A DNA stretch of 15,835 nucleotides, taken from Deltaproteobacteria bacterium (lineage in GTDB: Bacteria; Desulfobacterota_B; Binatia; Bin18). Position numbers and translations under genes: made by a program. Shown here piece after piece: positions 5,903 through 12,989 of this stretch. The stretch covers positions 1-15,835 of the forward strand of contig JAAXHF010000040.1 of NCBI GenBank assembly GCA_012271025.1, in the 5' to 3' direction. The notes below the pieces were generated by a model, which saw nothing but the letters and a program-made list of their open reading frames with translations, was not told the DNA's origin and did not search any database. The stretch's first letter is position 1. The number at the start of each line of letters is the position of its first letter.

Positions 5903-7624
5903 ATGGAAACTATTGATCCGATTTCTTTAGAGATTCTGTGGAACCGCCTGATCTCGATTGTCAACGAACAGGCCACGGCCCTCCAGAACGCCTCGTTTAC
6001 CACCGTGGTCCGCGAAGCCGGCGACCTGTCGGCCGGGGTGTTTGACACTCGGGGCAATATGATCGCCCAGGCCGTCACCGGCACACCGGGCCATATCAAC
6101 ACCATGGCCCTGGCCGTGCGTCACTTTTTGCGCCACTACCCGTGGCAGCAGCTCGAAGCCGGCGACAGCCTGATCAGCAACGATCCGTGGCTGACCTCCG
6201 GCCATCTCAACGACTTCACCGTGGTGACCCCGATCTTTCGCCACGGCCGGCCGGTCGCCCTGTTTGCCAACACCTGTCATGCGGTCGATGTCGGTGGCCG
6301 GATGCTGGGCGCCGACGCCCGCCAGGTGTTTGAAGAGGGCATTTATGTTCCGATCATGAAGCTCTTCCGCGCCGGGCAACCGAATGACGACCTGTTCCGG
6401 CTGGTCAAACAGAATGTGCGGGCGCCCGATCTGGTCGAGGGCGACCTGATGGCCCAGGTCGGCAGCAACGAGGTCGGCGGAGCCAAGCTTCTGGAGTTCA
6501 TGGACGAGGCCGACCTGAGCGGGCTGGATGCCCTGTCGGACGCCATTCTGAATACCTCGGAAACGGCCATGCGGGAGGCGATTGGCGAGCTGCCGGATGG
6601 GACGTATGCGCACGAGATTCGGATGGACGGCTTTGACGAACCGATCGTCGTCAAGATCGCGGTGCGCGTCGCCGGCTCAGACCTGTTCGTTGATTTCAGC
6701 GGCACCTCGGCCCAGTGCGAGCGGGGGATCAACGTCCCGTTCGCCTACTGCGTGGCCTATACGACCTATCCCCTCAAATGCGCCATCTCGCCCGCCGTGC
6801 CGAACAACGAGGGCAGCTTTCGACCGATTCATATCAGCGCCCCGCCGGGCTGCATCCTGAACTGCGAGTTTCCGGCACCGGTCGGCGGGCGGCATATTAT
6901 CGGCCACTTTCTTTCCACCGCCGTGTTTGGCGCGCTGTCACAGGCGGTGCCTGAGCGCGTCCTGGCCGACGGCGCGGCCAATATCTGGATTACCCAGTTC
7001 ACCGGCACGGACGCCGCCGGCAAAAGCTTTACCTACGTCTTCTTCTCGTCCGGCGGCATGGGCGCGCGGCCGGATAAGGACGGCATCTCGGCCACCGCCT
7101 TCCCCAGCGGCATCCAGGGCGTGCCGGCCGAAATCATCGAAAACGTCTCCCCGCTGCTCATGGAACAGCGCGCCCTAGTGCCGGACTCCGGCGGGCCGGG
7201 CCGATACCGGGGCGGCCTGGGCCAGGAGATGGTCTTGTCGGTTCGCACGTCCGAGCCGGTCATTCACTCGGCCATGTATGACCGCACCAAATTTCCGGCT
7301 CTGGGCTATGGGGGCGGCAAGAACGGCGAGCTGGGCGATTTCCGCTTATCGGACGGCAGCCGTCCGCACCCCAAGGCTCAGTACCGCCTGCTGCCCGACC
7401 AGAAAGTCACCCTGCGTCTGCCGGGTGGGGGCGGTTTCTACTCGCCCCTGGAGCGCGACCCCGAACTGGTCCGCCAGGACGTGCGGGACGGCTATGTGTC
7501 CGTAGAGGCCGCCCGAGCCGAGTACGGCGTGGTGCTGGATGCCGAGGACGAGATCGACTGGCCACACACCCGGCGTCTGCGGGCCGAGCGGTCACCGAGC
7601 GAGAAGAAGCGAGACGACGTTTGA
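5903..7624 (+). CDS. hyuB: hydantoinase B/oxoprolinase family protein
   Basis: With the ATG at 5903 the protein is 573 aa, the usual length for HyuB. It begins with the standard DPISLEILWNRLISIVNEQA. Further family blocks are VVREAGDLSAGVFDTRGNMI, ISNDPWLTSGHLNDFTVVTP (from about 92), ANTCHAVDVGG, the FVDFSGTS strand (about 262-269), GINVPFAY...YPLKCAISPAVPNNEGSFRPI, FPAPVGGRHIIGH (about 323-335), and the C-terminal PDSGGPGRYRGGLGQ and LRLPGGGGFYSPLERDP. The frame is open back to 5819, but that extension overlaps the divergent gene and lacks conserved sequence. HyuB is normally the partner subunit of ATP-dependent HyuA in opening cyclic amides (hydantoins, 5-oxoproline) or in acetone-carboxylase-like reactions. 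No HyuA lies in this window, so substrate and partner are unknown. No Shine-Dalgarno is seen; TATAAT lies 10 nt upstream. Confidence 0.92.
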   Translation: METIDPISLEILWNRLISIVNEQATALQNASFTTVVREAGDLSAGVFDTRGNMIAQAVTGTPGHINTMALAVRHFLRHYPWQQLEAGDSLISNDPWLTSGHLNDFTVVTPIFRHGRPVALFANTCHAVDVGGRMLGADARQVFEEGIYVPIMKLFRAGQPNDDLFRLVKQNVRAPDLVEGDLMAQVGSNEVGGAKLLEFMDEADLSGLDALSDAILNTSETAMREAIGELPDGTYAHEIRMDGFDEPIVVKIAVRVAGSDLFVDFSGTSAQCERGINVPFAYCVAYTTYPLKCAISPAVPNNEGSFRPIHISAPPGCILNCEFPAPVGGRHIIGHFLSTAVFGALSQAVPERVLADGAANIWITQFTGTDAAGKSFTYVFFSSGGMGARPDKDGISATAFPSGIQGVPAEIIENVSPLLMEQRALVPDSGGPGRYRGGLGQEMVLSVRTSEPVIHSAMYDRTKFPALGYGGGKNGELGDFRLSDGSRPHPKAQYRLLPDQKVTLRLPGGGGFYSPLERDPELVRQDVRDGYVSVEAARAEYGVVLDAEDEIDWPHTRRLRAERSPSEKKRDDV

Positions 7625-7730
7625 GCTTGTTGTCATCGCTTTCTTTGTCGGAAGCATAGCTCTCGTGTGCCTTGTTGTTGGAGTCTCTGCCTGGCGTTCG
7701 GTGAGCCGACCCGGAGGGAAAACGCCGTGA
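7539..7730 (+). CDS. possible small single-pass membrane protein (doubtful)
   Basis: After the hyuB stop another frame reads FELVVIAFFVGSIALVCLVV, then GVSAWRSVSRPGGKTP and TGA at 7728-7730. That is one convincing transmembrane helix with a basic cytoplasmic-type tail, and it uses more T-ending codons than its neighbours. The only ATG in frame is 7539, which lies inside hyuB and would add 28 arginine-rich residues of the out-of-frame type. No ribosome site or good start is seen close to the hydrophobic part. It ends one base before the stop of the convergent gene at 7732. It may be a real small gene with an unrecognised start, a decayed gene end, or chance. Confidence 0.28.
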   Translation: MPRTRSTGHTPGVCGPSGHRARRSETTFELVVIAFFVGSIALVCLVVGVSAWRSVSRPGGKTP

Positions 7731-7731
7731 C

Positions 7732-8163
7732 TCAGGGCTCGGCCGCGACCTCGACCGACACCAGCCGCAATACCCCGGCCCCCGGCCGCAACCAGCCCTC
7801 CAGCACGATGGCGCGCTCGCGCATGTCCGGCCGCTGCAAGACGCTCAGCAGACGCTCTTCGGCCACAAAGCGCAGCCCCAGCGGCGACACCCGGCGCAGC
7901 TTCTCCTCGGCCCGGTAGGCCGGAATGACGGGTTCCACCCGGCTCACCCGAAACCGCCAGCGTTTGTCCGCGATCCGCACTCTGAGGACCGGAAACCCGG
8001 TGCCGCCGGCTTGATCGCCGGTCTCAAGCACCCCGGTCAGACGGACCAGCGGGGCGGGCGAAATGCCGGGGAACAGGGCCGAGCCGACTTGAGCCAGACC
8101 GGGTGTGGCCAGGAGGCACAGCCCCAGCACGACGAGACTGGTGCGGCGTGGCATGGCTCTCAT
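7732..8163 (-). CDS. exported protein of unknown function
   Basis: The protein is about 143 aa from the ATG at complement 8161-8163, with a signal peptide PRRTSLVVLGLCLLATPGLAQ (likely cut after GLA). The mature part is about 115 aa and beta-rich: APLVRLTGVLETGD, FPVLRVRIADKRWRFRVSRV, a charged middle (YRAEEKLRRVSP, FVAEERLLSVLQRP), and AIVLEGWLRPGAGVLRLVSV at the end. The GWLRPGxxVLRLxSV strand pattern recalls small OB-like periplasmic domains, but I recognise no family and no catalytic residues. GGGGAGA just upstream of 8163 supports this start; ATG 8154 (three residues shorter) and an upstream ATG at 8190 are alternatives. It stands alone on the minus strand between plus-strand genes. Confidence 0.6.
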   Translation of the reverse strand: MRAMPRRTSLVVLGLCLLATPGLAQVGSALFPGISPAPLVRLTGVLETGDQAGGTGFPVLRVRIADKRWRFRVSRVEPVIPAYRAEEKLRRVSPLGLRFVAEERLLSVLQRPDMRERAIVLEGWLRPGAGVLRLVSVEVAAEP

Positions 8164-8257
8164 TCTCTCCCCGGCCTCCCGGCGGGTCAATCGCGTCAGA
8201 CCAGGCGGGAGTGCCTCAGTTTGGATTTCTTCCCTGGAAGAGGACTCTCCTGCTCAG

Positions 8258-8314
8258 AAATCCCCCTGCGCTGGCGCGCTTCCCCCTTTGACAAAGGGGG
8301 ATTAAGGGGGATTT
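8258..8314. repeat. nested inverted repeat of the CCCCCTTTG/CAAAGGGGG type
   Basis: The outer arms AAATCCCCCT (8258-8267) and AGGGGGATTT (8305-8314) flank an inner, almost uninterrupted palindrome, CCCCCTTTG (8282-8290) and CAAAGGGGG (8292-8300). Comparable AAATCCCCCTTAATCCCCC...TTTGTCAAAGGGGG sequences are common intergenic repeats in many unrelated bacteria, by general knowledge. It lies between divergent genes, so it is not positioned as a terminator. A MITE-like or folded regulatory element is the likely nature. Confidence 0.6.
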
Positions 8315-8478
8315 GCCCGAAGGGGCGACTACCCTCAGAGCGGGCCGCTGGGAATGAGACAGGCAATCGTTTTCAAACTGAGACACTACCGGAGCGTCAT
8401 CAACCTTGCCGGTCGGGTTCGCATAGAATAGACTGACCGCTACCCCGCCACGCGGTCCAATCGACCCGAGAGTCTGCC
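8315..8478. other. gene-free stretch, possible transposon-end relic and weak promoter
   Basis: No coding frame is supported here. Two direct copies of TGAGACA (8355-8361 and 8379-8385, 24 bp apart), the second running into CACTACC, look like subterminal transposase-type sites. TAGAAT at 8424-8429 could be a -10 box for the prepilin peptidase operon, but no good -35 accompanies it. GACCGC and GCGGTC around 8436-8457 can form a small stem just upstream of the start. Confidence 0.25.
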
Positions 8479-9264
8479 TTGCTCGTGAGCGAACCTCCCC
8501 CCTCATTCCTCGTTGCGTCTTTTGTCTTCGGCGCGTGCATTGGCAGCTTTTTGAATGTGTGCATCTACCGCATTCCGCTTGGCCGGTCTGTGGTTTCTCC
8601 CCGGTCGCAGTGTTTGCGCTGCGCAAGCCGCCTGGCCTGGTATGACAATATCCCGCTCGTGAGCTATGTGATTTTGGCCGGCCGCTGTCGAGCGTGCGGG
8701 GCACGGTTTTCCTTCCGCTACTGGTGTGTGGAAGCCCTGACCGGGCTGCTGGCCGCCCTGATTGTGTATCGCTTCGGGCTGAGCCTGCCCGGCCTGGGCT
8801 TTTTCGTGCTGGGCGCAGCTCTGGTGGTCGTCAGCTGTATCGACCTCGACCACCGGATCATCCCGGACGTGATCAGCCTGCCCGGCGTGTTGGTCGGCGT
8901 CGGCTTTTCCGCCGTCAATCCGGTCCTCAGCTGGCACAGCTCGCTGCTCGGGGTAGCGCTCGGCGCCGGGATTCTCCTCGCCCTGGCTCTCGGCTATCAG
9001 GCGCTGACCGGCAGACAGGGCATGGGCGGCGGCGATGTGAAGCTGCTGGCCATGATCGGCGCCTTTCTGGGCTGGCGGGCGGTGCTGTTCACCCTGCTGC
9101 TGGCCTCATTCCTCGGTTCGGCGGTCGGGCTGGGCACGATGATTCGTCAGCACAGCGACACCAGGCTGGCCCTGCCCTTTGGTCCCTTCCTGGCGTGTGG
9201 CGCGCTGAGCTACATCTTTTTTGGAGAGGCGGTCATCGCGTGGTATTTTGGAGTCTTCCGCTAG
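8479..9264 (+). CDS. pilD: prepilin peptidase (type IV leader peptidase, A24 family)
   Basis: A 261-aa polytopic membrane protein with both PilD domains. The N-terminal part has FGACIGSFLNVCIYRIP and the cytoplasmic zinc-binding cysteines in two CxxC pairs (C45/C48 and C70/C73), which accompany the N-methyltransferase function. The C-terminal A24 domain has the catalytic aspartates in SCIDLDHRIIPD (Asp122/124) and in GMGGGDVKLLAMIGA (Asp186). Expected role: cleaving and N-methylating prepilin-like proteins of type IV pili or type II secretion at the inner membrane. The start is uncertain: TTG 8479 with a weak GAG upstream, or GTG 8485. No pilin or pilus assembly gene is present here. It seems to head the six-gene run to tatD, and the next gene starts 44 nt after its stop. 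pilD is a functional label; gspO would be equivalent. Confidence 0.93.
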   Translation: MLVSEPPPSFLVASFVFGACIGSFLNVCIYRIPLGRSVVSPRSQCLRCASRLAWYDNIPLVSYVILAGRCRACGARFSFRYWCVEALTGLLAALIVYRFGLSLPGLGFFVLGAALVVVSCIDLDHRIIPDVISLPGVLVGVGFSAVNPVLSWHSSLLGVALGAGILLALALGYQALTGRQGMGGGDVKLLAMIGAFLGWRAVLFTLLLASFLGSAVGLGTMIRQHSDTRLALPFGPFLACGALSYIFFGEAVIAWYFGVFR

Positions 9265-9308
9265 ATGAGCGGCCGGCGTTCGGACAATCTGTTCAGTGAG
9301 AGCTGGTT

Positions 9309-11135
9309 TTGAAAGACACACCTTGTTCCCCCGTTTCTGAGGCGCACGCCGAGTATACCCGCCGGCTGCACGCCCGGCGGACGCTTGTCGAACGTTTCAC
9401 CGGCTACGATAGACGGACGGGTACGGCACGGCTGGTGGTGTTCCTGGTGGGCGCCGGGCTGGGCTGGTTCTTGTGTCGTCCGGGGCTGCTGTCGTGGTGG
9501 TGGCTGACCGGGCCGGCCCTGGTGTTTGTCGGGCTGGTGGTGGTGCACGAACGGTTCAGACGCCGGCTGCGTCTGGCCGAGCGCAGCGTCGCCTTCTACG
9601 ACCGGGGCTTGGCCCGGCTGGAGAACCGCTGGGCGGGCGGTGGGGAAGCCGGTCTGGACTTGCTTCAAGAAGACCATCCCTACGCGGCGGACCTCGACCT
9701 GTTCGGACCCGGCTCGGTGTTCGAGCTGCTGTGTACGGCTCGGACGCGGGGCGGAGAGCGGACGCTGGCGGCCTGGTTGCAGACGCCGGCCCAAGCGCAG
9801 GAGATTCAGGCCCGCCAGGCTGCGGTTGAGGAGCTTCGGCCCAAACTCGACCTCCGCGAAGAGCTGGCCCTGCGTGGCGCAGACGTGCGGGCCGGTACTG
9901 ACCCGGATGTGCTGGTCAACATTGCCGGGCAGGAGAATGCGGGACGGAAGCTGAGCCTGGCGCATATATCTCGGGCACGTGGACTGGCCGCAGTGCTGGC
10001 GGCCGGCTTGGTCGTGTGTCTGGTGGGCTGGCAGCTGGCGTATTGGGGGGCTCTGCCCTTTCTCATTGCGGCCAGCCTGGCCGGAGCCTACGCGCTTGGA
10101 CTACGGTCTCAGGTCAAGCGAGCCGTGGCCGGCGTCGAACGTCTGCTCCACGACTTGTCGGTGCTGGCGGATATGCTGGCCTGCCTTGAGACCCAGCGCT
10201 TCAGCAGCCCGCGCCTGAGGACGCTGCACGACCGACTGACGCACGGCGCACGGCTCCCATCTCGCCAGATCGCTCAGCTCCGGCGGCTGATCGCCCTGCT
10301 CGAATCGCGCAAAAATCAGCTTTTTGCCCCACTCGCCGCGCTCGTGCTGTGGACCACCCAGGTGGGGCTGGCGATTGAAGCCTGGCGCGGCACGTCCGGC
10401 CAGAATATCGCAACGTGGCTGGCGGTGCTTGGCGAGTTTGAGGCGCTGTCTGCCCTGGCCGGCTATGCCTACGAGCATCCGGCCGACCCGTTTCCGGAGC
10501 TTGTGTCGGCGGGACCGTACTTCGAGGGCAGGCGGCTCGGCCACCCGCTGCTGCCCGAGGCCGAGTGTGTCAGAAATGATGTCCGGCTGGGCGACCCGCT
10601 CCGGGTGCTCGTCGTCAGCGGATCGAATATGTCGGGCAAGAGCACCCTGCTCAGAACGGTCGGGACGAATACGGTTCTGGCCCTGGCTGGCGCGCCGGTT
10701 CGAGCCGCATCTCTGCGCCTGTCGTTGCTGATGCCGGGTGCCTGCCTGCGCATTCAGGACTCGCTGCAGGCCGGCAGCTCACGCTTCTACGCCGAAATTC
10801 TGCGGCTGAGTCAGATTGTGGACCTGACCCGGGCAGACGTGCCGGTGCTGTTTCTGCTGGACGAGCTGCTGCACGGCACAAACTCTCACGACCGGCGCAG
10901 CGGCGCCGAAGCCGTGGTCCGCAGCCTGCTCACGCGCAACGCAGTCGGCCTGGTGACCACTCATGACCTGGCGCTGGCCGATGTGACCACCAACCTGGCT
11001 CCCCGAGCCGCAAATGTGTGCTTTGAGGATTATTTCGAGGAGGGCCAGCTGCGTTTTGATTATCGGATGCGCCCAGGCGTGGTCGCTAAGAGCAACGCCC
11101 TGGCACTGATGCGTTCGGTCGGCCTGGAGGTCTGA
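9309..11135 (+). CDS. membrane-anchored MutS-like ATPase
   Basis: A 608-aa protein ending in a MutS domain V: Walker A in VVSGSNMSGKSTLLRTVG (about 435-452), a Q-loop-like LRIQDSLQAGSSRFYAEILR, Walker B with DE in VLFLLDELLHGTNSHDR (about 514-530) and TTHDLALAD (about 549). The front half lacks the MutS mismatch-recognition domain and carries two pairs of hydrophobic segments: about 42-56 with 60-79, and about 225-245 with 247-265. The middle (AGSxxxxxRxLxxRLxxxxRLP-like helices, 290-345) resembles MutS core and lever helices. This matches a little-studied class of roughly 600-aa MutS-related membrane proteins found in several phyla. A direct role in mismatch repair is doubtful. Start TTG 9309 is chosen because it fits the gap after the peptidase gene; no strong ribosome site is seen. 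Confidence 0.85.
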   Translation: MKDTPCSPVSEAHAEYTRRLHARRTLVERFTGYDRRTGTARLVVFLVGAGLGWFLCRPGLLSWWWLTGPALVFVGLVVVHERFRRRLRLAERSVAFYDRGLARLENRWAGGGEAGLDLLQEDHPYAADLDLFGPGSVFELLCTARTRGGERTLAAWLQTPAQAQEIQARQAAVEELRPKLDLREELALRGADVRAGTDPDVLVNIAGQENAGRKLSLAHISRARGLAAVLAAGLVVCLVGWQLAYWGALPFLIAASLAGAYALGLRSQVKRAVAGVERLLHDLSVLADMLACLETQRFSSPRLRTLHDRLTHGARLPSRQIAQLRRLIALLESRKNQLFAPLAALVLWTTQVGLAIEAWRGTSGQNIATWLAVLGEFEALSALAGYAYEHPADPFPELVSAGPYFEGRRLGHPLLPEAECVRNDVRLGDPLRVLVVSGSNMSGKSTLLRTVGTNTVLALAGAPVRAASLRLSLLMPGACLRIQDSLQAGSSRFYAEILRLSQIVDLTRADVPVLFLLDELLHGTNSHDRRSGAEAVVRSLLTRNAVGLVTTHDLALADVTTNLAPRAANVCFEDYFEEGQLRFDYRMRPGVVAKSNALALMRSVGLEV

Positions 11136-11190
11136 ACGCGCTGGCGGTTGAGGCCGATTTTCGCTATGCTCCGCAACGCCGAGGAAGGCG

Positions 11191-11847
11191 ATGGCCGGAT
11201 TTTTTCTGACATTCGAGGGGGTCGAGGGCGGGGGCAAGACAACCCAGGCGCGCCTCCTGGCCGAGGCGCTGCGGAAGCGGGAACACACGGTTCTTGTCAC
11301 CCGTGAACCCGGCGGCACCGAGGTCGGTAAAGTCCTGCGTCGGCTGGTCTTGGAACCCGCCGGGGCGCCGCTGGCCGCCGAGGCGGAACTGCTGCTGCTG
11401 CTGGCCGACCGGGCTCAACACGTGCGGGACGTGATCCTGCCCGGACTGCGCGATAACGCGGTTGTGATCTCAGACCGGTTCCTGGATTCCACTATCGCCT
11501 ATCAGGGCTATGGGCGAGGCATCCCGCTCGATCTGCTGCACCGTTTGAACAGTTTTGCGAGTCGGGCCTGTCTGCCTGACTTCACCGTTCTTCTCGATGT
11601 CCCCGTCGAGGTCGGCTTGCGGCGGGCAAGTCAGAGCCGAGGCGCCTCACAGGTAGACCGCTTTGAAGCTCAGGCCCTGGACTTCCACCACCGCGTCCGG
11701 CAGGGCTTTTTGGCTGTCGCCCGGGAACATCCCGGGCGGGTGCATGTGGTTGACGCGGCTCAGCCCGTAGACCGTATTCATCAGCAGATCGTGTCGATCG
11801 TGCTGGAGCGGATGGGGCAGGCCGCAAGCCCCAAATCGCACACCTGA
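11191..11847 (+). CDS. tmk: thymidylate kinase
   Basis: A 218-aa dTMP kinase, which phosphorylates dTMP to dTDP in the cytoplasm for DNA synthesis. Motifs: P-loop FEGVEGGGKTTQ (about 8-19), TREPGGT (substrate loop), the DRF signature VISDRFLDSTIAYQGYGRG, and the LID region LRRASQSRGASQVDRFE. The basic residues in the P-loop/LID pair differ between the E. coli and human types; the P-loop here has no extra arginine, and the LID carries arginines, as in the bacterial type. ATG 11191 follows GAGGAAGG closely. It lies 55 nt after the MutS-like gene and 56 nt before holB. Adjacency of tmk and holB is widely conserved in bacteria and supports both calls. Confidence 0.96.
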   Translation: MAGFFLTFEGVEGGGKTTQARLLAEALRKREHTVLVTREPGGTEVGKVLRRLVLEPAGAPLAAEAELLLLLADRAQHVRDVILPGLRDNAVVISDRFLDSTIAYQGYGRGIPLDLLHRLNSFASRACLPDFTVLLDVPVEVGLRRASQSRGASQVDRFEAQALDFHHRVRQGFLAVAREHPGRVHVVDAAQPVDRIHQQIVSIVLERMGQAASPKSHT

Positions 11848-11903
11848 CGCAACACCCGACGCTTCCTCTTTACGTGTGACCGTTTAGTCTCTACCTTGCC
11901 CGC

Positions 11904-12941
11904 ATGTCCTTTGCTGCCATAGAAGGTCAGCCTGCGGCTCTGAGTACGCTTCGCAACGCTCTGGCGGTCGAGCGTCTGGCCCACGCCTATCTGTTCGTCG
12001 GGCCGTCCGGGGTCGGCAAAAAGCGCACAGCTCTGGCCCTGGCCCAAGCCCTGCTGTGTCCCGAGCAGGCCGGCACCGGATGTGAGACGTGCGCGACGTG
12101 TCGAGCGGTCGCCGACGGCGCCCATCCCGATCTCAGCCTGGTCGCGCCACAGGCGGGCAGAACCACGCTGGGCATCGATCAGGTTCGTGAGCTGCAACAC
12201 TTTCTGAGCCTCCAGTCCGCCCGCGGCAACCGGAAAATCGGCGTGATTGAGGACGCCCAGGTCCTGACACCCCAGGCCCAGAGCAGCCTGCTCAAAATCG
12301 TCGAAGAGCCGCCCGGCAGCGCGCTGCTGATCCTGCTGTCGGTCAGTGCCGCCAGCCTGTCGCGCCCGCTGCTGTCCCGCTGCCAGCAGGTGCGCTTTGC
12401 CGCTCTGGCGCCGGTTACGGTCGAGCAGCTTCTGGTCCAGCAGCATGCCCTGCCGGCGGCCGAGGCGCACGCCCTGGCGCTCTACAGTCGGGGCAGCATC
12501 GGCCGCGCCTTATCGCTCGACGCCGGGGTCTTCACCGAAGAGCGCCGCCACCTGCTCGACGCGCTGGAGCAGCTCGAAGGCGCTCCGTTTGGCCGGGTGT
12601 CGGAGCTGGCCGAATGGCTGGTGGCCGACCGCACCAAGAAGTCCCGCACCAAGACAGACCGTTCCGAGCGGTCGGCCGGCGGTGATCGCCTGGAGCTGAT
12701 CCTGAGCTGGTACGAAGAACGCCTGCGTTATGTGTTGCTGGGCCAAGACGGTGTGATACGTTATGCGGACTGTCTGCCCGTACTTGCCCAGGCGACGCAG
12801 GGCCTGGGCGTGGAAGAGGCTCTGCGACAGCTCCGCCTCGTCTATGATACGATACACGCCCTGGGCCGCAACGCTAACCCGCGGCTGGCGGTCGAAGACC
12901 TGCTGCTCCAGCTTGCTGCCCGGGCTACAGGCGAAGGCTGA
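11904..12941 (+). CDS. holB: DNA polymerase III delta' subunit
   Basis: A 345-aa clamp-loader AAA+ protein. It has the N-terminal IEGQPAALSTLRNAL and AHAYLFVGPSGVGKKRTALAL with a modified P-loop (GKK in place of GKT/S), as is common for delta', which need not hydrolyse ATP. A complete zinc-binding C-x7-C-x2-C-x2-C (C52, C60, C63, C66) follows. Next come the IGVIEDAQVLTPQAQSSLLK helix, KIVEEPP, and the arginine-finger SRCQ motif in RPLLSRCQQVRF. The C-terminal helical domain has a charged insertion (RTKKSRTKTDRSER) before the final collar helices. The protein works with delta, gamma/tau and beta at the replication fork. The start ATG 11904 has no obvious ribosome site, although the following INxx alignment (SFAAIEGQ) fits the family. 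metG starts 48 nt after its stop. Confidence 0.95.
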   Translation: MSFAAIEGQPAALSTLRNALAVERLAHAYLFVGPSGVGKKRTALALAQALLCPEQAGTGCETCATCRAVADGAHPDLSLVAPQAGRTTLGIDQVRELQHFLSLQSARGNRKIGVIEDAQVLTPQAQSSLLKIVEEPPGSALLILLSVSAASLSRPLLSRCQQVRFAALAPVTVEQLLVQQHALPAAEAHALALYSRGSIGRALSLDAGVFTEERRHLLDALEQLEGAPFGRVSELAEWLVADRTKKSRTKTDRSERSAGGDRLELILSWYEERLRYVLLGQDGVIRYADCLPVLAQATQGLGVEEALRQLRLVYDTIHALGRNANPRLAVEDLLLQLAARATGEG

Positions 12942-12989
12942 TGAGCGGCTGAAGAAGAGAGAGTGGCGTTCACCCTTGAGGAGAAAGAC

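Noticed and set aside
11781..12470. Minus-strand open frame of 229 codons opposite holB
   Set aside because: The Q/R/A-rich composition is typical of antisense holB; no start signal and no known motif.
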